Positions 1-5,922 of a stretch of DNA of 8,123 bases are shown here, piece by piece. Position 1 is the first letter of the stretch, and every line of letters starts with the position of its first letter. The stretch is from positions 1-8,123 of the forward strand of contig CAUCSW010000024.1 in the NCBI GenBank assembly GCA_958445555.1. Reading direction: 5' to 3'. The position numbers and the translations under genes were made by a program. This DNA is from an uncultured Clostridia bacterium. GTDB taxonomy: Bacteria > Bacillota > Clostridia > Oscillospirales > Acutalibacteraceae. A model generated the notes under the pieces. That model saw nothing but the letters and a program-made list of their open reading frames with translations, had not been told where the DNA came from and searched no databases.

Positions 1-433
1 CCAAAGCGGGTATAGAGATCGTATAATCGGTCTTTGAATACTGTTTTGTAGCGGAGATAATGCCGAGAGGAACGGCAATGATCACCTCAAAAACCATAGC
101 TATTGCGCCCATAATGAAGCTGACCCATATAGTATCGTTGAACTTCTGGAGCACCGGAACGGTGTAATACCAGGAGTCGCCGAACTGGCCGCGGACAAGA
201 TTCCACATCCAGGCAAAGAATCCCACAACGATTCCCTTGTCCATATTGTACATCTGGGTGAGCTGTGCCATCCATTCCTCGTAGCTCTTGGAATTGGGCT
301 GCATTGACTTCTGCCTTGCCATATTCTCTATGTAAGAGGTCGGCAGGCATCTCATTAAAACATATATGATAAAGGCGACGAAAAAGAGTATCATCACCGA
401 AATCAACAGTCGCTTAACTATGTATTTTCGCAA
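1..433 (-). CDS. Oligopeptide/dipeptide ABC transporter permease, DppB/OppB type (3' end off window)
   Basis: This is an inner-membrane permease subunit of a peptide-type (or nickel-type) ABC importer, which would work with the binding protein encoded just upstream. About 144 N-terminal residues are visible. They open with the family signature RKYIVKRLL followed by a first membrane helix (about residues 9-27) ending in LMRCLP. An extracytoplasmic loop follows with the typical WNLVRGQFGDSW stretch, and a second helix leads into AVPLGIISATKQ, matching the PLG-I-A pattern before the transmembrane core. The start is a TTG at 431-433, chosen because GGAGG (440-444) lies six bases upstream and the residues after it match the family start; no better ATG exists in frame. 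The C-terminal helices and the EAA loop are beyond position 1. It lies in the same direction as the binding protein, 326 bp downstream. The family call is firm, but the substrate (peptide or otherwise) is inferred. Confidence 0.9.
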   Translation of the reverse strand, partial: MRKYIVKRLLISVMILFFVAFIIYVLMRCLPTSYIENMARQKSMQPNSKSYEEWMAQLTQMYNMDKGIVVGFFAWMWNLVRGQFGDSWYYTVPVLQKFNDTIWVSFIMGAIAMVFEVIIAVPLGIISATKQYSKTDYTISIPAL

Positions 434-439
434 AGTGAT

Positions 440-444
440 CCTCC
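440..444 (-). promoter_or_regulatory. Ribosome binding site that sets a TTG start for the permease
   Basis: GGAGG on the minus strand is six bases before the TTG at 433-431. It decides the non-ATG start of the permease gene, whose first residues then match the usual DppB/OppB N-terminus. Confidence 0.75.
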
Positions 445-504
445 GTTCTTGAATTTAATCGACCCGTGCGGTCAATGGCTTTCTGCGCAGCATTTGCTTT
501 TTTC

Positions 505-618
505 TCATAACAAGGACAAGCACATCTTCCGATGCTCATCCGGAATAAGGTTTTGTATTTCGTTCGGCACGCCGCCCGACTGTTTACCCCGCACTGCTCG
601 GCTTTTCATCTCCGACAT
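505..618 (-). CDS. Possible 37-residue small ORF, unknown
   Basis: The candidate reads MSEMKSRAVRGKQSGGVPNE at its start and ends in KMCLSLL. In its favour is a GGAG sequence seven bases before the ATG at 618. It is hydrophilic and basic, with no membrane helix or signal peptide, and I do not recognise it. It lies between the binding-protein hairpin and the permease. Its TGA overlaps the ATG of a second, 17-residue basic ORF (455-508, beginning MRKKQMLRRK) in an ATGA arrangement, which would suit translational coupling. Either could be chance: a short open frame with a four-base ribosome site is common. No function is proposed. Confidence 0.15.
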   Translation of the reverse strand: MSEMKSRAVRGKQSGGVPNEIQNLIPDEHRKMCLSLL

Positions 619-696
619 TCCGGTACTCCGAATTCACAAAGTGCATTTTACGGGATGATAATTAAAACCTATATTCCGGATAAGCAACCGAAGCCA

Positions 697-718
697 CCGG
701 AGGGCAAAAGCCCTCCGG
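697..718 (-). other. Intercistronic stem-loop after the binding-protein gene
   Basis: A perfect 9-bp GC-rich stem (CCGGAGGGC with GCCCTCCGG) closes a four-base loop, about 42 bases past the binding-protein stop. A smaller hairpin, GCAGC-AAG-GCTGC on the minus strand (718-730), abuts it. No T-run follows in the direction of transcription (TGGCTTCGG comes next), so it does not look like a classic terminator. Stem-loops here in other transport operons protect the upstream binding-protein message or give partial termination; that role is inferred. Confidence 0.6.
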
Positions 719-759
719 CAGCCTTGCTGCACTTTTATAAGTATGTTCCGTTAAGGAAA

Positions 760-3030
760 TTACTTAAGCTCGATCTTCTCGATCTCGCTGAGCCAGCCGT
801 AGAAGGTAGTGATATCACGAGTTACGGTGTCCATATTCACACGCTCGGTTGAGAATATAACAGCGTTCTGTCTCTGATATACCGGGATCTCGACTGCCCA
901 ATCGATAACCTTGTCAAGGCAAGCCTTGTACATGGATTTACGATAAGTCTGGTCTGTTGAAGAGCGGGCATCCACGATGAGCTTATCAAGCTCTGCATCG
1001 GTGATGCAGTACATATAGTTGGAACCGCCCTGGTTAGGACCGCCTATGGGGTTCTTCTTGTTTCCGAGTTCTTCCTTGTGGTTTGCAACATCGGAATAGT
1101 AGATCTGATGCATATCCGGATCAACGGTAGCATTCCAAGCAGCAGCCCAAAGAGCAACCTGGTGAGCCTCGAGGGCAGTCCAGAGCTCGGAAGAGTTGGT
1201 GAGGTCCTTAATGATCAGGTTGATGCCGATGTCGGCAAGAGCCTTCTTGGACTCGGCGGGGATCCATGCCTCATACTCAAGCTTTGCGCCCTTAGGAGCA
1301 GCGGTGACCTTGCCGTCGGTAACGGTGTAGCCTGCAGCCTCAAGGAATCCGAGAGCAGCCTTCTTGGCAGCCTCGTACCTGTCCTCAGCCTTCATATCGG
1401 AGGTGTAGATATCCTTACCGTTTACATCGGTAGAGAAAGCAAGCTTATAACCGTCATCGGAAGCACGGGGTGCAGCCCATGAAGTATCGGAGATCGGGTA
1501 GTTGATAACCGATGCAAGCTCGCCGTAGTAAGAGTCGATGGCAAGATCTCTGTATACACTGAAGATGGTGCCGAACGCCTTACGGAGGTTCTTGGAAGCT
1601 TCGGAACCGGGCTGATTGTCAACGCTCATAACGATAGCGTTCATACCGATGTAGCCGTATCCGAGGTTGTTTACGAGGTCGGTAGTGATCTTGTCGCCGA
1701 CAAGTCCCTTATCGCCGTTTGTCTTGCTGATAGACTCAGCAGTGGTCTTCTTCATGGAAGGATCGGTGATATCGATAGTGCCGGTGGTAACACCGTTGAG
1801 CTTATCGTCTTCAGTGAGGCATTCCTGGAAGTTGACATACTTTGTCTTCGGAGCGCCGAGATAGTAGTTCTCGTTTGCTTCGTAGTTGATAACGCCCTTT
1901 TCAAACTTGATGAATTTGTAAGGACCGGCGCCCATAGGCCGGGTGGTCTTTTCACGGACAGGAGTAAGGTCGCCCTTATCGAATCCGAACTTGTTGTTGT
2001 TGTAGTCGTATTTTTCCTTCACGCCGTAGTAGTGAAGCGGAGCGATGGAAATACCGAGCTGGTAGATGGCAACTGCGTCTACCTCAGTGAGAGTTACACG
2101 CATCGAATAGTCACCGGTCTTCTGGATACCGGCGATGTTAGCGGCTGAATCGCCTGTCTGAACACCGGCTCTGTATTCGTTGCCGAGAGCTGAGATGGTG
2201 AGATTCTTTCTCGGATTTACTTCGTCTTCATCGACCCACTCGGTCTTTTCTGCAAGGACTTCGTCTCCGTCGAAGTTGTCAACGATAGCCTTCCAGAAAT
2301 CGGCAGCGGTTGCTTTCTCATCAAGTTCGTAGCCCCAGTTTGCTGCGCAAGCCGCAACAGAATCGGTGCTGGCATTGTAGCCTTCTGATTTGCAGTAGTC
2401 GACAATTGCCTGTGCAAAGTCGGCGCCGGAATTATTGTTGTAGTAATCCCAGAACTTGTTGTACTGCTCTTCGGTGAAGTAATCGGTAGCGGTGTAACCG
2501 TCCTTACCTGCCTTGAAGATAAGCTCGCCGCGTCCTTCCATACCTGAACGGTATTCTTCAATGCCTTCAATAGGAAGAGCATAAAGGGTGCTGTTGCCTT
2601 CGTATGTAGGATCGCAGAGAACATACATAGAGAAGATAACATCATCTATTGTGAGCTTCTCGCCGTCGGAGAACTTAATGTCCTCACGAAGCTTAAAGTC
2701 ATAATAGACCTTACCGGTTTCCTTGTCCTCAGTAATGGTGAGGTCGGCGGGACCGTAATAGGTATAATCGGTTCCGTTGTATGCCTTGGTCTCACCCTCA
2801 ATACCCTTGAGGATGATCGCACCCGTACGGTCGGAGGTGAGCAGACCGAGCTGAGTCATTGCCTGAGCATCCTGGTCATATGCAGTCTCCGAAAAGAAGG
2901 GTGAGAACTTGCTGCTGAACGGGGAATAACCCACAACCAGCGTGTCGTTCGTCTTCTTGCAGCCGGCGAAAAGACCGACGACCATAAGAAGGGCAAGAAC
3001 GACTGAAAAGATTCTCATTGCGCTTTTCAT
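760..3030 (-). CDS. ABC transporter substrate-binding lipoprotein, oligopeptide family (SBP_bac_5)
   Basis: This is the extracytoplasmic, lipid-anchored receptor of an oligopeptide-type ABC importer. The N-terminus has a short basic segment, a hydrophobic stretch (about residues 6-22) and the lipobox LFAGC, so Cys24 should carry the lipid. Family-5 features follow: a QLGLLTSD stretch, then YYDFKLREDIKFSDGEKLT with DDVIFSMYVL, a conserved core motif of peptide-binding proteins. GAGPYKFIKFEKG and the YSD...NYMYCITDAELDKLI region near the C-terminus also fit. At 756 residues it is well above the usual 500-600. The excess is mostly an insert at about residues 160-298, between LPIEGIEEYRSG and IAGIQKTGDYSM, which separates two parts normally close together. 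The start ATG at 3030 has AAGGAG (3039-3044) eight bases upstream, and the next Met (residue 5) is too far from it. The permease gene follows downstream. The ligand cannot be read from sequence; peptides are likely given the peptidase upstream. Confidence 0.93.
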   Translation of the reverse strand: MKSAMRIFSVVLALLMVVGLFAGCKKTNDTLVVGYSPFSSKFSPFFSETAYDQDAQAMTQLGLLTSDRTGAIILKGIEGETKAYNGTDYTYYGPADLTITEDKETGKVYYDFKLREDIKFSDGEKLTIDDVIFSMYVLCDPTYEGNSTLYALPIEGIEEYRSGMEGRGELIFKAGKDGYTATDYFTEEQYNKFWDYYNNNSGADFAQAIVDYCKSEGYNASTDSVAACAANWGYELDEKATAADFWKAIVDNFDGDEVLAEKTEWVDEDEVNPRKNLTISALGNEYRAGVQTGDSAANIAGIQKTGDYSMRVTLTEVDAVAIYQLGISIAPLHYYGVKEKYDYNNNKFGFDKGDLTPVREKTTRPMGAGPYKFIKFEKGVINYEANENYYLGAPKTKYVNFQECLTEDDKLNGVTTGTIDITDPSMKKTTAESISKTNGDKGLVGDKITTDLVNNLGYGYIGMNAIVMSVDNQPGSEASKNLRKAFGTIFSVYRDLAIDSYYGELASVINYPISDTSWAAPRASDDGYKLAFSTDVNGKDIYTSDMKAEDRYEAAKKAALGFLEAAGYTVTDGKVTAAPKGAKLEYEAWIPAESKKALADIGINLIIKDLTNSSELWTALEAHQVALWAAAWNATVDPDMHQIYYSDVANHKEELGNKKNPIGGPNQGGSNYMYCITDAELDKLIVDARSSTDQTYRKSMYKACLDKVIDWAVEIPVYQRQNAVIFSTERVNMDTVTRDITTFYGWLSEIEKIELK

Positions 3031-3053
3031 TTTCTTTTCTCCTTAAATAAGAT

Positions 3054-3083
3054 TTTATAATTATCAAACCGTGCTCCGGTCTG
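3054..3083 (-). promoter_or_regulatory. Possible promoter of the binding-protein gene
   Basis: An AT-rich patch on the minus strand contains TTTGATAAT and, overlapping it, TATAAA (3054-3059), placed 24 bases before the start codon. The best -35 candidate, CAGACC (3078-3083, spacing 18), matches only half of the consensus. The transcript would have a short leader with the AAGGAG site. Read-through from the upstream genes is an alternative, since I see no terminator between them. Confidence 0.3.
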
Positions 3084-3194
3084 AAATTACCGTAAGTTTT
3101 CGGGAGAAACCGTTGATGATCCTTTTTACCGTTCGGAGGGTGCTTCTTTCCCGACAGGGCGCTCCGAAGTATCGGTCCGAACCGACGAAAATGA

Positions 3195-3743
3195 TCAGGT
3201 GTCTTTTTTTGCGGGCAGGATCTTCGCGAATTTCTGCTTGCGAAAGCGTTGAGATGCCGCGAACGAAAGTGCCGACGCCGCAAGTTTCAGGACTATATAG
3301 ATAACGGTTTCCGCTGCCCTTTCTCCGACGCCGTTCAATGCGATATAAATACCCGTGCAAACGGCGCCTGCCGCCGCAGATCCTGCGGCGCAGAAGAGAA
3401 AGATCGGAATTCTTTTCGCGCTCTTCACATAAATGTATTCACGAAGCGGTTTTTCCGAAAAGATCACCTTTACCGCGGCAGCATCTCCGAGCAGGACCGC
3501 TATCAGTTCAAAGAGCAGCGGCAAAACGACATAAAAGCAGTTTGTTGACCCTTCGGCGGAAATGCATCCGCTCGCCGCCGAAACTGCGGTTATAACGGTC
3601 ATTACCGCGCCCAATAATCGGCAATAGGATTTGATATTGCCGTTTTCAGGCTCATAACGGGCACCGCCGTAGAGGTATCCGCCGTTTTCATCGGCAACAA
3701 AGTCATTGAGATAAGCCCGTCTTCCGCCTTTATTATTAAGCAT
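3195..3743 (-). CDS. Unrecognised four-helix membrane protein coupled to the oligoendopeptidase
   Basis: I cannot name this 182-residue protein. A hydrophilic N-terminal region of about 40 residues (RRAYLNDFVADENGGYLYGG) leads into four likely membrane helices at about residues 42-60, 69-91, 111-136 and 145-164, with a basic C-terminal tail (RFRKQKFAK...PAKKDT). The loop between helices one and two has two cysteines (Cys60 and Cys69, in SGC and NCFYVVLP), and a short charged loop (SEKPLREYIYVKSAKR) joins helices two and three. No catalytic motif is visible. The ATG lies one base after the TGA of the oligoendopeptidase gene (TGATATG) and has only a weak ribosome site, so translation is probably coupled to that gene. 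The arrangement suggests a partner or membrane accessory of peptide use, but that is inference. I have an unverified impression that similar short proteins accompany this peptidase type in gut Clostridia. Confidence 0.75.
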   Translation of the reverse strand: MLNNKGGRRAYLNDFVADENGGYLYGGARYEPENGNIKSYCRLLGAVMTVITAVSAASGCISAEGSTNCFYVVLPLLFELIAVLLGDAAAVKVIFSEKPLREYIYVKSAKRIPIFLFCAAGSAAAGAVCTGIYIALNGVGERAAETVIYIVLKLAASALSFAASQRFRKQKFAKILPAKKDT

Positions 3744-3744
3744 A

Positions 3745-5448
3745 TCAGGCTATTCCCGTGAGGTCGAAGCTCTCAAGCCACTTTTTCGCATCAGTGCAAA
3801 CGCCCGCGAGGCACTTTTCATCGAACGGGCTTTCGAGGCCTGCGTTTTTAAGCAGCTCGGTAAAGACTCTGCTTCCGCCCTGGCCCGTGTATGCCATATA
3901 ATGCTTCCAGGCATCGGTAAGATCCTTTTGTATCATTGCCCAGAACTGGAGAGCTACCGTTTGCGCAAGGCAGTAATCTATATAGTAGAACGGGCTTGAG
4001 TAGATATGGTGTTGTCTCTGCCAGCCCTCGCCGTCGGCGTAGAACGGAATGTCTCCGTCCAGTCTGAGCCAAGGCATATACACACCAAGGAGCTTCTTCC
4101 ACACTGCGTGGCGCTCGGCGGGTGTCATATCGGGTTTGGCATAGACTTCGTGCTGGAAATGGTCGACCATGGTACCGTAAGGAATAAATGTTACTGCGCC
4201 GGCAAGGTGACTGTAGTAGAACTTACGGGTATCTTTACCGAAGAATCCTTCCGCCCAGGGCCATGAGAAGAATTCCATTGACATTGAATGGACTTCACAA
4301 CCCTCAAGGCTCGGCCAAACGGTCTCCATGGGTATACGCTTACGGTTGAGCCAATCTGCGAAGGCATGTCCCGCCTCATGGGTGACGGTCTCAACATCGT
4401 CCCTTGTGCCGTTGAAGTTGGCAAAGATGAAGGGGACTTCATAATCATAAAGGCTTGTACAATATCCGCCGCCGGCTTTACCTTCGGTTGAAAGAAGGTC
4501 AAGCAGCTCATTATCGGTCATTATCTTGAAGAACTCGGCGGTTTCGGGCGAAAGCTCATTGTAAAATTTCTTTGCGTGTTCCACGATCGCGTCGGCATCG
4601 CCGCAGGGTTTGGGATTACCGGAGCGGAACATAAGGGCCGCATCCGCAAAGCTCAGAGGATACTCCTTACCGAGGCGTTTTGCCTGCTCGCGGTAGATCT
4701 CATCCGCTATGGGGACAAGGTGTTTTACGACCGCAGAGCGGAATTTCTCGACATCGCTCTTTGTGTAGCAGTTTCTGCCCATACGGTAATACCCGAGGGT
4801 CGTATATCCCTCATAACCGAGCTTTTTGCCCATACCGTCACGCAGGTGAGTAAGTTTGTCGTAAATACCGTCAAGCTGATCCTGATGCTCCTTATACCAC
4901 TTACCCTCTGCCTTCCAAGCGGCGAGGCGGCGATCGTCATCGGGATCGTTTTTGAAAGGAGCGAGCTGAGATATCGTGTATACTCCGCCTTCGAAAGGTA
5001 TCGCGGCAGAGGCAAGCAGCTTTTCGTATTCCTGAGTGAGGTCGTTCTCCTTCTGAAGATCCGGTATTATTTCGGTTGAGAATGTCTTTAGGCTGATCTC
5101 GGCGTTTATGAACATAAGGTCGCCGTATTCATCTGCAAAATCCTTACGGAAAGGGCTTTTCAGCATTGCTGCGGTCCAGCTTTGGGTATACTCTTCAAGC
5201 TCGGGGCCGACGGCGTTCCAAAACTTTTCTTCATTATCATAGAACTCATCGCGGGTATCTATTGAATGGCGGATACTCACGAGGGTGGCGAGGGTATATA
5301 CTTTTTTAAGGAGCTTTTCCTTTTTTAAGAACATTTCTTTTACCTCGGAATAGCTCTTTGCGTTTTTCAAAACTTCGGTAAGACCTTTAAGTTCGCTTTT
5401 TACGGCTTCAACATTCGGTCTTGCATACGGCATTTCACTGAATTTCAT
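3745..5448 (-). CDS. M3 family oligoendopeptidase (zinc metallopeptidase)
   Basis: This is a cytoplasmic zinc endopeptidase that would cut short peptides, probably those delivered by the transporter encoded downstream. Numbered from the ATG at 5448, the protein has 567 residues. The zinc motif HEAGH is at 357-361, with Glu358 as catalytic base and His357 and His361 as ligands. The third ligand is Glu385 in CEVHSMSMEF, 24 residues on, the normal M3 spacing. A C-terminal HHIYSSPFYYIDY stretch (from about 480) supplies the conserved His/Tyr residues that bind substrate. There is no signal peptide. Length and the opening KFSEMPYARP fit the short M3 group distinct from classic PepF (the TIGR02289 type, from memory). 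An in-frame GTG at 5457 overlaps the ribosome site GGAGG (5457-5461), which sits eight bases from the ATG, so 5448 is preferred. The membrane-protein gene follows after one base. Confidence 0.95.
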   Translation of the reverse strand: MKFSEMPYARPNVEAVKSELKGLTEVLKNAKSYSEVKEMFLKKEKLLKKVYTLATLVSIRHSIDTRDEFYDNEEKFWNAVGPELEEYTQSWTAAMLKSPFRKDFADEYGDLMFINAEISLKTFSTEIIPDLQKENDLTQEYEKLLASAAIPFEGGVYTISQLAPFKNDPDDDRRLAAWKAEGKWYKEHQDQLDGIYDKLTHLRDGMGKKLGYEGYTTLGYYRMGRNCYTKSDVEKFRSAVVKHLVPIADEIYREQAKRLGKEYPLSFADAALMFRSGNPKPCGDADAIVEHAKKFYNELSPETAEFFKIMTDNELLDLLSTEGKAGGGYCTSLYDYEVPFIFANFNGTRDDVETVTHEAGHAFADWLNRKRIPMETVWPSLEGCEVHSMSMEFFSWPWAEGFFGKDTRKFYYSHLAGAVTFIPYGTMVDHFQHEVYAKPDMTPAERHAVWKKLLGVYMPWLRLDGDIPFYADGEGWQRQHHIYSSPFYYIDYCLAQTVALQFWAMIQKDLTDAWKHYMAYTGQGGSRVFTELLKNAGLESPFDEKCLAGVCTDAKKWLESFDLTGIA

Positions 5449-5456
5449 AAAAAGCA

Positions 5457-5461
5457 CCTCC
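5457..5461 (-). promoter_or_regulatory. Ribosome binding site that sets the oligoendopeptidase start
   Basis: GGAGG, extended to GGAGGTG, lies eight bases before the ATG at 5448. A possible upstream GTG start at 5457 falls inside this site, so it is unlikely to be used. Confidence 0.8.
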
Positions 5462-5473
5462 GTACATAACGGT

Positions 5474-5518
5474 TTACATCTGACAGATTATCCGACAAGA
5501 TTCGTCAAGCTTCGACAT
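5474..5518 (-). CDS. Possible 14-codon leader ORF ahead of the oligoendopeptidase
   Basis: Inside the expected 5' leader of the oligoendopeptidase message there is a short ORF, MSKLDESCRIICQM, ending 25 bases before the main start. The nearest ribosome-like sequence (GGCGGAG) is about 14 bases from its ATG, which is too far for good initiation. There is no run of one amino acid as in classic attenuators. It is listed because of its position, and chance is the likeliest explanation. Confidence 0.1.
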   Translation of the reverse strand: MSKLDESCRIICQM

Positions 5519-5559
5519 AAAAATAATTATGCTCCGCCAAGATACAATATTATTGATAA

Positions 5560-5587
5560 ATTATATCACAAAAACAGAAAATTGCAA
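5560..5587 (-). promoter_or_regulatory. Strong promoter for the oligoendopeptidase gene
   Basis: On the minus strand a perfect -10 TATAAT (5560-5565) is preceded by TGA, giving an extended -10 of the form TGnTATAAT. A -35 TTGCAA (5582-5587) lies 16 bases upstream and matches four of six consensus positions. Transcription would begin near 5553, giving a leader of about 105 bases. This is a housekeeping sigma-factor pattern and may drive the whole peptide-use cluster. Confidence 0.75.
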
Positions 5588-5624
5588 TAGTAAAATCAGA
5601 TAAAGACCCTCTTTATTATTCAAG

Positions 5625-5661
5625 TTGACATTTATTTACATTTTTTTGCATAGATTATACA
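5625..5661 (+). promoter_or_regulatory. Probable promoter for the L,D-transpeptidase-like gene
   Basis: The plus strand has a perfect TTGACA (5625-5630), a second -35-like TTTACA (5635-5640) and a -10-like TATACA (5656-5661). No pair is ideally spaced: TTTACA to TATACA is 15 bases and TTGACA to TATACA is 25. CATAGA (5649-5654) is a weak alternative -10 at 18 bases from TTGACA. A promoter here is likely, but the exact hexamers are uncertain. Confidence 0.4.
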
Positions 5662-5922
5662 TCCGCTCCCTGCCGCATTTTGCCTTGTGACGCAGTGAAA
5701 ACGCCGTCCTCATCCGGGTCTCGGGCGCAATTTTGCAATTTGCAATCGAAGATCATCATATACATTATTTACCGTAACGCCGCTCTGACGGCAGCAGTAC
5801 CCGAGGTAAATATTGCCGCTGAAAATTTACATTCAGGTCGGCTCGGCACGAAAAAAGTATTCTGTCGGAGAAACGGTTCACCGACGAACACCGTCCGAAG
5901 CGGCGGCAAACGAGAGATGATT

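Larger units (their letters stand above)
434..759. other. Gap between binding-protein and permease genes
   Basis: This 326-bp stretch has no gene I recognise. Seen on the minus strand, it holds a tandem pair of hairpins just after the binding-protein stop (718-730 and 697-718), two very short candidate ORFs (505-618 and 455-508), and the permease ribosome site. I see no convincing promoter for the permease: TTGCTT-like and TAATTA-like hexamers occur around 660-690 but match poorly. The simplest reading is an intercistronic region in one transport operon, where the hairpin lets the binding protein be made in excess over the membrane subunits. The open frames on the plus strand here have no ribosome sites or family likeness. 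Confidence 0.55.
5449..5922. other. Divergent intergenic region between oligoendopeptidase and L,D-transpeptidase-like genes
   Basis: The 474 bases split in two. From 5449 to about 5661 it is AT-rich and holds two divergent promoters (minus -10 at 5560-5565; plus hexamers at 5625-5661) and a possible 14-codon leader ORF on the minus strand (5474-5518). From about 5665 to 5922 it is more balanced in base composition and open in the frame of the downstream gene back to a TTG at 5680. That extension has no ribosome site, no signal-peptide character and no family likeness, so I treat it as a long 5' leader of about 250 bases. It includes two palindromic TTGCAA hexamers one base apart (5733-5745). 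Confidence 0.55.

Noticed and set aside
697..718. Hairpin read as an intrinsic terminator
   Set aside because: No T-run follows on the minus strand, and on the plus strand no gene ends there. I kept it as an intercistronic stem-loop instead.
532..852. 106-codon plus-strand open frame
   Set aside because: It runs antisense into the 3' end of the binding-protein gene, has no ribosome site and reads as low-likeness protein.
1078..1482. 134-codon plus-strand open frame
   Set aside because: It lies wholly antisense within the binding-protein gene and has no ribosome site or family likeness.
2217..2645. 142-codon minus-strand open frame
   Set aside because: It is a shifted frame inside the binding-protein gene, rich in Ser, Thr and Pro as shadow frames usually are.
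4576..5079. 167-codon plus-strand open frame
   Set aside because: It is antisense to the oligoendopeptidase, whose M3 motifs are intact in the opposite frame.
5449..5457. GTG start for the oligoendopeptidase at 5457
   Set aside because: It falls inside the ribosome site for the ATG at 5448, and the family start matches KFSEMPYARP right after that ATG.
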